Assembly (NCBI GenBank): GCA_946414975.1
Contig: CAMKQS010000049.1
Coordinates: 1 to 11,894 of the forward strand
Length of the DNA stretch: 11,894 nt
Origin: an uncultured Caryophanales bacterium
Lineage (GTDB): Bacteria > Bacillota_I > Bacilli_A > RF39 > UBA660
Direction of reading: 5' to 3'
In this document: positions 1-7,052 of the stretch, one piece after another
Position numbering within the stretch: position 1 is the stretch's first letter
Layout: every line of letters begins with the position of its first letter
Translations under genes and position numbers: made by a program
Notes under the pieces: model-generated
Database searches by the model: none
Told to the model about the DNA's origin: nothing
Seen by the model: only the letters and a program-made list of their open reading frames with translations

Positions 1-339
1 AGAAAATTAGGACGTACTAATAAGCATAGAAGAAGTATGCTTGCAAACTTAACTAAAGATGTTATTATGAATGGTAAGATTGAAACAACAGAAACAAGAG
101 CAAAAGAAGTTCGTAAATTTGTTGATAAAATGATTTCTTATGGAAAAGATGGTTCTTTAGTTGCAAGAAGAAAAGCATTAGCATTTGTTCATAATGATAA
201 TGAAGTTGTGAAGAAAGTATTTAATGATTTAGCGACACGTTATGCTAATAGAAATGGCGGATATACAAGAATATTAAAATTAACAGAACGTCGTGGAGAC
301 GATGCTCTAATGGTAATTTTAGAACTAGTAGAAGACTAA
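1..339 (+). CDS. rplQ: 50S ribosomal protein L17 (bL17), 5' end cut off by the window
   Basis: bL17 is a structural protein of the large ribosomal subunit, placed near the exit tunnel. The frame is open from base 1 and starts [18 protein letters not shown], the family's very conserved N-terminus, so only about three residues are missing upstream. The first ATG in the window (37) is an internal methionine. Further family signatures are the [18 protein letters not shown] segment and the C-terminal [11 protein letters not shown] and [13 protein letters not shown]. The protein ends a few residues after this, as is usual for short Firmicutes L17. rplQ is normally the last gene of the rpsM-rpsK-rpoA-rplQ group, and a terminator directly follows here. 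Identification is close to certain. Confidence 0.97.
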   Translation, partial: RKLGRTNKHRRSMLANLTKDVIMNGKIETTETRAKEVRKFVDKMISYGKDGSLVARRKALAFVHNDNEVVKKVFNDLATRYANRNGGYTRILKLTERRGDDALMVILELVED

Positions 340-355
340 TTATTAGTCTTTTTTT
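332..355 (+). terminator. Rho-independent terminator of the rplQ operon
   Basis: The arms AAGACTAAT (332-340) and ATTAGTCTT (342-350) are perfectly complementary and are followed by a T-run. The 5' arm overlaps the rplQ stop codon. The innermost A-T pairs must open to form a loop. Confidence 0.85.
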
Positions 356-387
356 ATTTCATTAATAGTCTATGTGCTATAAAAATA

Positions 388-416
388 TTGCAATTTTTTC
401 ATTATTGTGATAATAT
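388..416 (+). promoter_or_regulatory. Predicted sigma-A promoter of the agrA-agrC operon
   Basis: TTGCAA (388-393) lies 17 bp before TAATAT (411-416), which is preceded by TG at 408-409 (extended -10). No clear LytTR direct repeat is visible upstream, so constitutive or weakly regulated expression is possible. This is prediction from consensus only. Confidence 0.6.
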
Positions 417-456
417 ACTCGCAAAATAACAGATAGTTAATGAAAAGGAGTGTCTT

Positions 457-1161
457 ATGATAAATATTATAGTGTGCGATGATAATAAAAATGATTTAAA
501 TAAAATTAGAAAGTCTATTAATAAAATAATGAAATCATTAAAAATTGATTATAAAGAAAATGTTTTTATGGATTACGATGAATCATTTATGAAAATTATA
601 GACAAGAAAATGCCTTTTAAATTTTATATTTTAGATATAGAAACTCCATCACGATCAGGAATTGATATTGCACGTATAATAAGAAGAAAAGATTATACAA
701 GTCCAATTATATTTTTAACAGGGCATAATGATTTAGGTGTTGAAGTGTTATCTGAAGATATTATATTTACATCTTTTATAAATAAGTTTGTAAATTATGA
801 GCAACGATTAAAGAAAAGCATTATTAACTCTATTAATTCAATGAATAAGAAAAGAATTTTAAGATTGAGAGATGGTAATACTTTATATACTATTAATCTT
901 AATGATATATTGTATCTTACTAAAGAAAGTTTATCACGAAAGACTGTTATTGTAACTGATTATAACGAATTTTATATAAGTCAGTCATTAAATTCAATAA
1001 AAGATTTATTAGATGATGATTTTATACAAACGCATAGAGCATGTATTGTTAATAAAAATAGAGTTTGCAAAATAGACTTTAAAAATAAAATAATAGTTTT
1101 TGATAATAATTTGGAAATAGATTTATTATCAAATAAATATAAGAAGGAGATGGTTATATGA
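457..1161 (+). CDS. agrA: AgrA-like LytTR-family response regulator
   Basis: This is a 234-residue two-component response regulator with a receiver domain (about 1-120) and a C-terminal LytTR DNA-binding domain (about 130-234). S. aureus AgrA has 238 residues. In the receiver I see the acidic pair D8-D9, the likely phospho-acceptor D60 (FYILDIETPSRSG), T88 (FLTGH) and the likely conserved K110. In the C-terminal domain, QTHRACIVNKNRV matches the LytTR signature H-R-x-x-x-V-N. LytTR proteins bind paired direct repeats about two helical turns apart. The start at 457 has AAAAGGAG six bases upstream. The gene overlaps the downstream kinase gene by ATGA, which implies translational coupling. The agrD and agrB genes just beyond the kinase identify this as the agr regulator. 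Likely targets are agrBD and possibly genes elsewhere. Confidence 0.9.
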   Translation: MINIIVCDDNKNDLNKIRKSINKIMKSLKIDYKENVFMDYDESFMKIIDKKMPFKFYILDIETPSRSGIDIARIIRRKDYTSPIIFLTGHNDLGVEVLSEDIIFTSFINKFVNYEQRLKKSIINSINSMNKKRILRLRDGNTLYTINLNDILYLTKESLSRKTVIVTDYNEFYISQSLNSIKDLLDDDFIQTHRACIVNKNRVCKIDFKNKIIVFDNNLEIDLLSNKYKKEMVI

Positions 1162-2447
1162 ATTATTTAATACTATTATCTACATTTATTATAAATATTG
1201 GGGAGATTTTTTGTGCACATAGGATTATAAAGAAAAAGTTGAATTTTAAATCAATAAGGTTGTATCTTGGATATATAGTAATGGTATTACTTACTTATTT
1301 GAATTACATTTTTTCAGATAATATTTATAAAGTTATTTTAACTTTGTTTATTTCTATATTAGTAGTAAAAATTCTTTTTAATTATAATTTGAAGAAAAGT
1401 ATAATAACTGCTATTTTAATGCAAATTTATACAATAGCAGCAGAATTAATATTTGCTGTTATAGTTGTATTATTTAGTAATATTGATAATCAAACATTTG
1501 CTAAGATATATCAAGGGACAATTTTTTCGAATGCTTTAATTTGTTTAAATTTGATTTTAATTTCATTATCTAATATACCTAATTATTTTTATAAAAAAAT
1601 ATGTAAATATACAAGTAGAGTTTCGTTAAATAAAATTATTATATTTTTAGGTTTTGTCTTATTATGTAGTAGCCTTTTATTCTATATATCATACTATAAC
1701 AAAAATAATTTTCTTAATTTAATAGTAAACTTTCTAATAGTTACAGTATATTTTATTATTGTTATTATGATTATGAAGAAAGAAAATAACTATAATAGAG
1801 TTTATTCAAAGTATATTACTATGGTTGAAGAACTTAAAGAATATGAAAATATTATAAATGAATATAGGATAATAAATCATGAAAATAAGAATCAATTATT
1901 ATCAATAAAAGGAATGACTAAAAATAAAAAAATAAATGATTATATAGATGAGATGATAAATAATAAAAGTTCCAATAATAAAAAATTACTTGATCAGGCA
2001 TTATTAATACCAACAGGAGGACTTAGAGGTTTAATATATTCAAAACTAGTTCAAATGAAAGATAAGAATATAAGTTATAGTTTAAATGTTGATAAAAAGA
2101 TTAATAATTCTTTAATGAAAAAAATAAATTCTAAAGAAATGATTGATATATGTCAAATTGTTGGTGTATTTTTAGATAATTCTATAGAAGCTGTAGAAGA
2201 CCTAGATAATAAAGTTATTGTTGTAAATATATATAATGCTGATAATCTTATTATTGAAGTAATTAATAATTATAGAAATAATATAAAAATAAATAAAATA
2301 GATAAAGTTGGATATACTACAAAAGGCGGTAATCATGGATATGGGCTTGCATTAGTGAATAAATTAATTTCCAAAAATAAAAACTTCTCTAATGAAAGAG
2401 AAGTATCTAAAAGTTTATTTAAACAGAAATTAATAATTAAAATGTAG
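1158..2447 (+). CDS. agrC: AgrC-like peptide-sensing histidine kinase (HPK10 type)
   Basis: This is a 429-residue membrane sensor kinase, close to the length of staphylococcal AgrC. Residues 1-206 hold about six or seven hydrophobic segments and form the predicted sensor that would bind the extracellular cyclic peptide. Residues 210-255 form the dimerisation helix with the phospho-acceptor His241 (RIINHENKNQL, the H-[DE]-x-x-N-x-L pattern of the AgrC/ComD group). The C-terminal GHKL ATPase domain has an N-box at LDNSIEAV (N341), a D-box-like region around IEVINNY (366-372) and the G-box KGGNHGYGLALV (389-400). The start ATG overlaps the stop of the response regulator. The stop TAG at 2445-2447 directly abuts the agrD stop on the other strand, and the last 75 bp contain the agrBD terminator in antisense. 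I see no + strand terminator of its own. Confidence 0.9.
   Translation: MNYLILLSTFIINIGEIFCAHRIIKKKLNFKSIRLYLGYIVMVLLTYLNYIFSDNIYKVILTLFISILVVKILFNYNLKKSIITAILMQIYTIAAELIFAVIVVLFSNIDNQTFAKIYQGTIFSNALICLNLILISLSNIPNYFYKKICKYTSRVSLNKIIIFLGFVLLCSSLLFYISYYNKNNFLNLIVNFLIVTVYFIIVIMIMKKENNYNRVYSKYITMVEELKEYENIINEYRIINHENKNQLLSIKGMTKNKKINDYIDEMINNKSSNNKKLLDQALLIPTGGLRGLIYSKLVQMKDKNISYSLNVDKKINNSLMKKINSKEMIDICQIVGVFLDNSIEAVEDLDNKVIVVNIYNADNLIIEVINNYRNNIKINKIDKVGYTTKGGNHGYGLALVNKLISKNKNFSNEREVSKSLFKQKLIIKM
2373..2404 (-). terminator. Rho-independent terminator of agrBD, embedded antisense in agrC
   Basis: The arms ACTTCTCT (2383-2390) and AGAGAAGT (2397-2404) form a perfect 8-bp stem around a 6-base loop. 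Read on the - strand the stem is followed by TTTTTATTTTT, a U-tract. On the + strand there is no U-tract after it, so the signal is directional and belongs to agrBD, which it would end about 45-75 bases past the agrD stop. Confidence 0.8.
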
Positions 2448-2567
2448 TTATTTTATTAATGATTCTGGACATTCTGGTTCATCAATAAAATAGCATATAC
2501 ATGCTTGGCTTCCAGTTTTTGCACTTGATAGTCCAATTGCAGCTAAAATATTTGCTAAGAATCCCAT
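2448..2567 (-). CDS. agrD: AgrD-like cyclic autoinducer peptide precursor
   Basis: A 39-codon gene encodes the precursor of the agr signal. It has a near-perfect ribosome binding site, AAGGAGGTGA, four to five bases before the ATG at 2567. The peptide has the AgrD plan. First comes a hydrophobic, probably amphipathic N-terminal leader (MGFLANILAAIGLSSAK). Next is a core around residues 20-29 (SQACICYFID). Last is an acidic, proline-containing C-terminal leader (DEPECPESLIK), comparable to the DE/EP-x-x-P leader of staphylococcal and listerial AgrD. AgrB would cut before the acidic leader and close a thiolactone between a Cys and the new C-terminus. The ring Cys is unclear: Cys23 and Cys25 are both in the core, and Cys33 lies in the leader. 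agrB lies 31 bp upstream in the same operon. The family call is strong; the exact peptide is inference. Confidence 0.88.
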   Translation of the reverse strand: MGFLANILAAIGLSSAKTGSQACICYFIDEPECPESLIK

Positions 2568-2598
2568 AATTCACCTCCTTAATATATACTCGAAAAAA

Positions 2599-3198
2599 CT
2601 AATTTTTTAAATAATTAATATAATTATTATATGGCTCTTTAAATATCTTATATGTTAAAGGTGAAATTAGAATGTTTTGAATTATAAGTGCAAATATAAG
2701 ACTATTTTGAATATAATAATTATTTATAATAAGGCTTAGTATAACAAATGTTATAGCTATTAATGTAGATAAATATTTATATACTTTTCTTCTTTTAGGA
2801 CTTACAATAGGCCTTTTTTTTGTATCAGCTGGACTATACATATATATTAATATTACATTAATAATTCCTAGTATAACTCTAATATAAAAATTAATTTTAA
2901 ACATGTTAATTATAAGAGGAATACCTATAAAAAGTGTAATCGAACTTACAAGACAAATCCAGCTTTTTTTTGCGTGAATTCCAAATGAAGTAAGTCTTAT
3001 TATATTGAAAAAAAATAATAGGATTAACGTCTGCTTAGTTATATTTAAAATTATGGATAATAATAAGACAACTATAAATTTTGATAAAGTAAGGTATATT
3101 CCTGTTAAGCCATATTTTATTTCTTCCAACCTTGTATCATCATAATTATTATTTTTTTTGATTATATTCATCCAATGATTTATTATAATTTTCTGCAT
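2599..3198 (-). CDS. agrB: AgrB-like peptide-processing membrane endopeptidase
   Basis: AgrB is a membrane cysteine protease that removes the C-terminal leader of AgrD and forms the thiolactone. The 199-residue product matches the usual AgrB size (S. aureus 189). Catalytic His75 and Cys82 lie in RLTSFGIHAKKSWIC, with the same seven-residue spacing as S. aureus His77 and Cys84. The motif YSPADTKKRPI (121-131) is also typical of the family. About five hydrophobic segments fill residues 37-182. The start was placed at 3198 because AGGAG lies about six bases before that ATG. An in-frame ATG at 3246 would add 16 residues but has no ribosome binding site. agrB leads the agrBD operon, is divergent from the cold-shock gene, and converges on agrAC. 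Confidence 0.93.
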   Translation of the reverse strand: MQKIIINHWMNIIKKNNNYDDTRLEEIKYGLTGIYLTLSKFIVVLLLSIILNITKQTLILLFFFNIIRLTSFGIHAKKSWICLVSSITLFIGIPLIINMFKINFYIRVILGIINVILIYMYSPADTKKRPIVSPKRRKVYKYLSTLIAITFVILSLIINNYYIQNSLIFALIIQNILISPLTYKIFKEPYNNYINYLKN

Positions 3199-3315
3199 AT
3201 CTTCTCCTATCATTGTCATTTTAAAATAAAATAAATTACCATTCAATAAACTTTGAATTAAAGCTTCTTCTAAGTGATTAAAAAGTAAAAATAGAAAAAA
3301 AATTAATAAAATAAA

Positions 3316-3340
3316 ACGTTTAATGCAGAATATTAAACAT
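3316..3340 (-). promoter_or_regulatory. Inverted repeat upstream of agrB
   Basis: GTTTAAT (3318-3324) and ATTAAAC (3332-3338) form perfect 7-bp arms with a 7-base gap; one mismatch away the arms extend to 9 bp. It lies about 120 bp before the agrB start, so it is either in the agrBD leader RNA or part of its promoter. TATAGA (3346-3341 on the - strand) is a weak candidate -10 beside it. The role is unknown. Confidence 0.4.
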
Positions 3341-3378
3341 TCTATACATAATTAATGAAACATCTTTAATTTTTAGAT

Positions 3379-3423
3379 ATAATATTTACTGTTTTCTGTC
3401 GATAAATGTAGATATTTGTCGAT
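3379..3423 (-). promoter_or_regulatory. Candidate agrBD promoter with paired TGTCGAT direct repeat
   Basis: TGTCGAT occurs at 3397-3403 and again at 3417-3423, 20 bp apart (about two helical turns), as expected for a dimeric LytTR regulator. TATTAT (3384-3379 on the - strand) is a possible -10 with no good -35, the usual pattern for an activated promoter. The motif is not the textbook AgrA repeat and also resembles a Spo0A box (TGTCGAA), so the protein that binds it is inferred. The 3199-3493 intergenic region holds this site, the inverted repeat and the csp promoter, and otherwise AT-rich sequence. Confidence 0.4.
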
Positions 3424-3452
3424 TGAAAATTGAATACTACAGTGAATAATTG

Positions 3453-3461
3453 TGGTATACT
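3453..3461 (+). promoter_or_regulatory. Extended -10 promoter of the cold-shock gene
   Basis: TGGTATACT is an extended -10 element. No good -35 lies at 17 bp; TTGAAT at 3430-3435 is 20 bp away. The predicted 5' leader is only about 30 bases, so the long thermosensing leader of E. coli cspA is absent. Confidence 0.5.
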
Positions 3462-3493
3462 GATAAGGTAAGAGATTACTAGAAGGGAGATGT

Positions 3494-3715
3494 ATGATGA
3501 TGATTACTGGTAAAGTAAAATGGTTCAATAACGATAAAGGTTTTGGCTTTATTGAATATAATGATCAAGAAGATATATTTGTTCATTATTCTGCTATTTT
3601 ATCTGATGGGTATAAAACATTAGTAGAAGGACAATATGTTAAATTTGATTTAGTTAGAACTGACAAGGGACTACAAGCTAAGAATGTTATTGAATTGAAA
3701 GATGCCCTTGTATAA
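3494..3715 (+). CDS. Cold-shock protein (CspA/CspB family)
   Basis: This is a small single-domain OB-fold protein that binds single-stranded RNA and DNA and acts as an RNA chaperone. Family hallmarks are ITGKVKWFN at the start, RNP-1 in KGFGFIEY (15-22) and an RNP-2 variant in DIFVHYSAI (27-35). The length (71-73 residues) is a little above the usual 66-70. Three consecutive ATGs open the frame at 3494, 3497 and 3500. The ribosome binding site AAGGGAG (3483-3489) is best spaced for 3497 or 3500, and most relatives start at the methionine just before the ITGKVKW-type segment, so the true start may be 3 or 6 bases in. It is monocistronic with its own terminator and is transcribed divergently from agrB across a shared control region. 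Confidence 0.95.
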   Translation: MMMITGKVKWFNNDKGFGFIEYNDQEDIFVHYSAILSDGYKTLVEGQYVKFDLVRTDKGLQAKNVIELKDALV

Positions 3716-3723
3716 TAAGTTAT

Positions 3724-3742
3724 GGCCATAAGGCCTTTTTTT
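3724..3742 (+). terminator. Terminator after the cold-shock gene
   Basis: A short GGCC-ATAA-GGCC hairpin is followed by seven T. A longer perfect palindrome TTATGGCCATAA overlaps it. Confidence 0.7.
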
Positions 3743-3767
3743 ATTAAAAAATAATATAATTTTTCTA

Positions 3768-3796
3768 TTGAATAAAAGAATTTAGAATGATATAAT
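3768..3796 (+). promoter_or_regulatory. Sigma-A promoter of hpf
   Basis: TTGAAT (3768-3773) lies 17 bp before TATAAT (3791-3796), a near-consensus vegetative promoter. I see no sigma-B or sigma-H type sequence here. Confidence 0.75.
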
Positions 3797-3817
3797 TGAC
3801 TTAGAAAGGATGATTTT

Positions 3818-4345
3818 ATGAAATTTAATATTAGAGGAAAAAAACTTGAGGTAACACCTTCACTTAAATCTTATATTGAAGACAAAATTGGAAGACTCGA
3901 TAAATATTTTGAAAATCCAGATAATATTGAGGCAACTGTTTTAATTAAAGTAAGTGGAATTAATCAAGTAGTAGAAGTTACTATTAATACTCATGGGTTA
4001 ATTTTAAGAGGAGAAGAATCTAATAAGGATTTATATGCCTCAATTGATTTTGTTACAGATAAGATTGAAAGGCAAATAAGAAAAAATAAAACAAAAATTC
4101 ATAAAAAGATATCTAAAGATACTATTAGAGACTTTAAAGTTATTGAATCAGAAGTTACAGAAGATAAAAAGGATGTTGTTAAAAGAAAAATTGTTGAAAT
4201 GAAACCAATGAGTGAAGAAGAAGCTTCTTTACAAATGGATTTATTAGATCATGATTTCTTTGTTTATAAAGATGCTGATACTGGAAGTATTAATATTGTA
4301 TATAAAAGAAAAGATGGAAATTATGGAGTGCTAGAAACAAAATAG
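3818..4345 (+). CDS. hpf: Long-form ribosome hibernation promoting factor
   Basis: Long HPF binds the 30S decoding centre and pairs two 70S ribosomes into inactive 100S dimers in slow growth. The 175-residue protein has an N-terminal S30AE domain (about 1-100, starting MKFNIRGKKLEVTPSLKSYI) and a lysine-rich linker (about 100-120). Its C-terminal dimerisation domain has the characteristic EEASLQMDLLDHDFFVYKDADTG-like stretch and closes with VYKRKDGNYGVLE. Both halves are complete, so this is the long type typical of Firmicutes rather than the short gamma-proteobacterial HPF or YfiA. AAAGGATG precedes the start by a normal distance. It has its own promoter and terminator, and secA follows, an order common in Firmicutes. 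Confidence 0.96.
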   Translation: MKFNIRGKKLEVTPSLKSYIEDKIGRLDKYFENPDNIEATVLIKVSGINQVVEVTINTHGLILRGEESNKDLYASIDFVTDKIERQIRKNKTKIHKKISKDTIRDFKVIESEVTEDKKDVVKRKIVEMKPMSEEEASLQMDLLDHDFFVYKDADTGSINIVYKRKDGNYGVLETK

Positions 4346-4365
4346 GCTTATATAAGCCTTTTTTT
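4344..4365 (+). terminator. Terminator after hpf
   Basis: The palindrome AGGCTTATATAAGCCT (4344-4359), a hairpin with its innermost pairs open, is followed by a T-run. It overlaps the last bases of the stop codon. Confidence 0.85.
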
Positions 4366-4383
4366 ATGAATTCTACTATCAAT

Positions 4384-4412
4384 TTTACTTATTTTTTGTT
4401 AGAATATATATA
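4384..4412 (+). promoter_or_regulatory. Predicted secA promoter
   Basis: TTTACT (4384-4389) lies 17 bp before TATATA (4407-4412). The leader is short and the strong ribosome binding site AAAGGAG (4420-4426) sits nine bases before the ATG. Confidence 0.5.
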
Positions 4413-4435
4413 TGTACGTAAAGGAGAATAGATAA

Positions 4436-6919
4436 ATGAAATTTTTAAAACGTATATTTGATCACGAATATAAAGAATTAGAAAAATTTAAAAAAATTGC
4501 AACAGAAATTGATGCATTAGATGAAGAATATTCAAATATGTCAGAAGAAGAATTAAAAAATAAAACTAACGAGTTTAGAGAAAGACTGGCAAACGGAGAA
4601 ACATTAGAAGATATAAAAGTTGAAGCGTTTGCAACAGTTAGAGAAGCAGCCTATAGAGTTTTAGGTGAAAAACCTTTCTTTGTTCAATTAGTTGGTGGCC
4701 TTGCAATACATTATGGTAATATTGCGGAAATGAAAACTGGAGAAGGAAAGACATTAACATCTACACTTCCAGCTTATTTAAATGCTCTATCAGGAGATGG
4801 TGTTCATATAATTACAGTTAATGAATATCTAGCAGGACGTGATGCAGAGTGGATGGGAGAAATATATAGATATTTAGGACTTACTGTAGGTATTAATTAT
4901 CGTGATATGAGTGCTAAAGAAAAAAAAGAGGCATATGAATGTGATATATTATACTCTACAAACAATGAAATAGGATTTGATTATTTAAGAGATAATATGG
5001 TAATAAAAGCTCAAGATAGAGTACAAAGACCTCTTAACTTTGCTATTATTGATGAAGTTGATTCAGTGCTAATAGATGAAGCTAGAACCCCATTAATTAT
5101 ATCCGGTGGTACTATGAAGTCTGCAAACTTATATATTCAAACAGATAAATTTGCAAAGACATTAAAAGAAAATGAAGGATATATATATGATGAAAAAACA
5201 AAAGCAGTTGCATTAGACCAAGTAGGAATAGAAAAAGCAGAAAAAACATTCAAACTAGAAAATTTATATGATATTGAAAATACTACATTAGTGCATTTTA
5301 TTAATCAAGCTTTAAAAGCAAATTATGGAATGAAAGTAGATGTTGATTATGTTGTAAGTGATGATGCTATTGTAATAGTAGACCCATTTACAGGGCGTCT
5401 TATGAAGGGACGTAATTATTCAGATGGACTTCACCAAGCAATAGAAGCAAAAGAAGGAGTTACGATTAATGAAGAGACTAAGACGCTTGCAACCATAACT
5501 TTTCAGAATTTATTTAGAATGTACAAAAAATTATCAGGAATGACAGGTACAGCAAAAACAGAAGAAGAAGAATTTAGAGAAATATACAATATGTATGTTA
5601 TTACAATTCCAACAAATAAACCAGTAGCTAGAAAAGATTATGGAGATTTATTATTCGCTACTAAAGAGGGAAAATATAAAGCAATAATAAATGAAATAAA
5701 AGAGCGTCATGCGATAGGACAACCAGTATTAGTAGGTACAGTAGCAGTAGAAACAAGTGAACTATTAAGTGAAAGACTAAAAAAAGCACACATTCCACAT
5801 GAAGTTTTGAATGCCAAAAATAATGCAAGAGAAGCTGAAATTATAGCTAAAGCTGGAGAAAAAGGTGCAGTTACTATTGCAACTAACATGGCAGGTCGTG
5901 GAACTGACATTAAACTTAGTGAGGAAGTTAAAGAGTTAGGTGGACTTGCAGTAATAGGTACAGAGCGTCATGAATCGAGACGTATAGATAATCAGTTAAG
6001 AGGACGTTCTGGTCGTCAAGGAGACCCTGGTTTTAGTCAATTTTGTGTTTCATTTGAAGATGATTTGATGGTTAGATTTGGAACAGATCGCGCTAAATTA
6101 TTACTTCAAAGAGTTGGCTTTAATGATGATATGTCTATAAGAAATAAAATGCTTTCTGGATCATTAGAATCTGCTCAAAAAAGAGTTGAAGGTAATAACT
6201 TTGATATAAGAAAAACATTACTAGAATATGATAATGTATTAAATGAACAAAGAACTATTATCTATAAAAAGAGAAATGATATTTTAGAAAAAGAATCTAT
6301 TCATGAAGATGTATTAGAATCAATTAATAATTATATATATGACTTATTAGATTCTCATATTTCAAATGAAAATACAAATAGAAACGATTTATCTGAAATG
6401 CTAGAAGCAGTAAATGATCTTGTAAAAGAAAAAATAACTATTGATGAAATATCTAATATGGATATAGATCAAATGGCAGAATACATATTTAATAAATTAA
6501 AATTTGAATATGAAGAAAAATTATCAAAAGTTCCAGAAGAAATAAAAGATGAATTTGAAAAAGCAATTACTTTAAGAGTAATAGATACTCATTGGATGGA
6601 ACATATTAATACTATGTCACATTTAAGAGAAGGAATTCATTTAAGAGGATATGCTCAAAATGATCCATTAAGAGAGTATAAAAGTGAAGGATATGAACTT
6701 TTTGAAAAGTTACTAATGAAGATAGATGCACAAACAACTGTTTATTTATTAAAAGCTGAAATTAGACAAAATACAGAAAGAAAAGAAGTAGAAAAAGGTG
6801 TTGCAAATGATGGAAAAGAATCAAAAAAGAAGACACCAAAAAGAGTAAAAAAAGTAGGTAGAAATGAACCATGTCCTTGTGGCAGTGGTAAAAAATATAA
6901 GCAGTGTTGTGGTAAATAA
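4436..6919 (+). CDS. secA: Preprotein translocase ATPase SecA
   Basis: SecA is the motor ATPase that drives unfolded preproteins through SecYEG at the inner face of the membrane. The 827-residue product is full length for the family. Visible motifs are the Walker A region MKTGEGKT (99-106), the DEVD box (206-209) followed by LIDEARTPLIISG, TNMAGRGTDIK (483-493) and the arginine-finger region QLRGRSGRQGD (520-530). The helical scaffold and wing carry IDTHWMEHINTM and LREGIHLRGYAQ. The C-terminus after a lysine-rich linker is a SEC-C zinc knuckle, CPCGSGKKYKQCC, with ligands Cys813, Cys815, Cys824 and Cys825. This tail binds SecB or ribosomes in bacteria. It stands alone with its own promoter and terminator. 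The tail reappears in coding-like but start-less form in two repeats downstream. Confidence 0.98.
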   Translation: MKFLKRIFDHEYKELEKFKKIATEIDALDEEYSNMSEEELKNKTNEFRERLANGETLEDIKVEAFATVREAAYRVLGEKPFFVQLVGGLAIHYGNIAEMKTGEGKTLTSTLPAYLNALSGDGVHIITVNEYLAGRDAEWMGEIYRYLGLTVGINYRDMSAKEKKEAYECDILYSTNNEIGFDYLRDNMVIKAQDRVQRPLNFAIIDEVDSVLIDEARTPLIISGGTMKSANLYIQTDKFAKTLKENEGYIYDEKTKAVALDQVGIEKAEKTFKLENLYDIENTTLVHFINQALKANYGMKVDVDYVVSDDAIVIVDPFTGRLMKGRNYSDGLHQAIEAKEGVTINEETKTLATITFQNLFRMYKKLSGMTGTAKTEEEEFREIYNMYVITIPTNKPVARKDYGDLLFATKEGKYKAIINEIKERHAIGQPVLVGTVAVETSELLSERLKKAHIPHEVLNAKNNAREAEIIAKAGEKGAVTIATNMAGRGTDIKLSEEVKELGGLAVIGTERHESRRIDNQLRGRSGRQGDPGFSQFCVSFEDDLMVRFGTDRAKLLLQRVGFNDDMSIRNKMLSGSLESAQKRVEGNNFDIRKTLLEYDNVLNEQRTIIYKKRNDILEKESIHEDVLESINNYIYDLLDSHISNENTNRNDLSEMLEAVNDLVKEKITIDEISNMDIDQMAEYIFNKLKFEYEEKLSKVPEEIKDEFEKAITLRVIDTHWMEHINTMSHLREGIHLRGYAQNDPLREYKSEGYELFEKLLMKIDAQTTVYLLKAEIRQNTERKEVEKGVANDGKESKKKTPKRVKKVGRNEPCPCGSGKKYKQCCGK

Positions 6920-6962
6920 ACTCGCAAACCCGCATAAAATAAGGGAAAACGTGAGTTTTTTC
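6918..6962 (+). terminator. secA terminator
   Basis: AAACTCGC (6918-6925) pairs with GTGAGTTT (6951-6958) with one G-T wobble. An inner CCC/GGG pairing adds to it, and a T-run follows. The same 5' arm, AAACTCGCAA (6918-6927), is also perfectly complementary to TTGCGAGTTT (6975-6984), so an alternative, longer hairpin with the neighbouring repeat end is possible. Confidence 0.7.
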
Positions 6963-7037
6963 TTTGCTAAAAAATTGCGAGTTTATATGTTTTGAACCAC
7001 TTTAGATACCTTTTAGATACCTTTTTTCGGTATTTTT
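6962..7037 (+). repeat. Solo end of the repeat element (copy A), with weak terminator
   Basis: The stretch opens CTTTGCTAAAAAATTGCGA and continues to two tandem TTTAGATACC units (7001-7022). This matches, in the same order and nearly the same spacing, the outer about 60 bp of the two full elements at 7670 and 8905. The rest of the element is absent. A weak hairpin, ATACC (7017-7021) with GGTAT (7029-7033) plus Ts, follows. It is either a truncated copy or a shared docking site for the element. Confidence 0.65.
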
Positions 7038-7052
7038 AAAACAATAAATATA

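Noticed and set aside
3199..3246. Longer AgrB with 16 extra N-terminal residues
   Set aside because: The ATG at 3246 has no ribosome binding site, while the ATG at 3198 has AGGAG at ideal spacing and gives the family's usual length.
5707..5910. Minus-strand reading frame inside secA
   Set aside because: It is an antisense shadow of a highly conserved secA segment, with no ribosome binding site and no family features. The same applies to 6742-6927.
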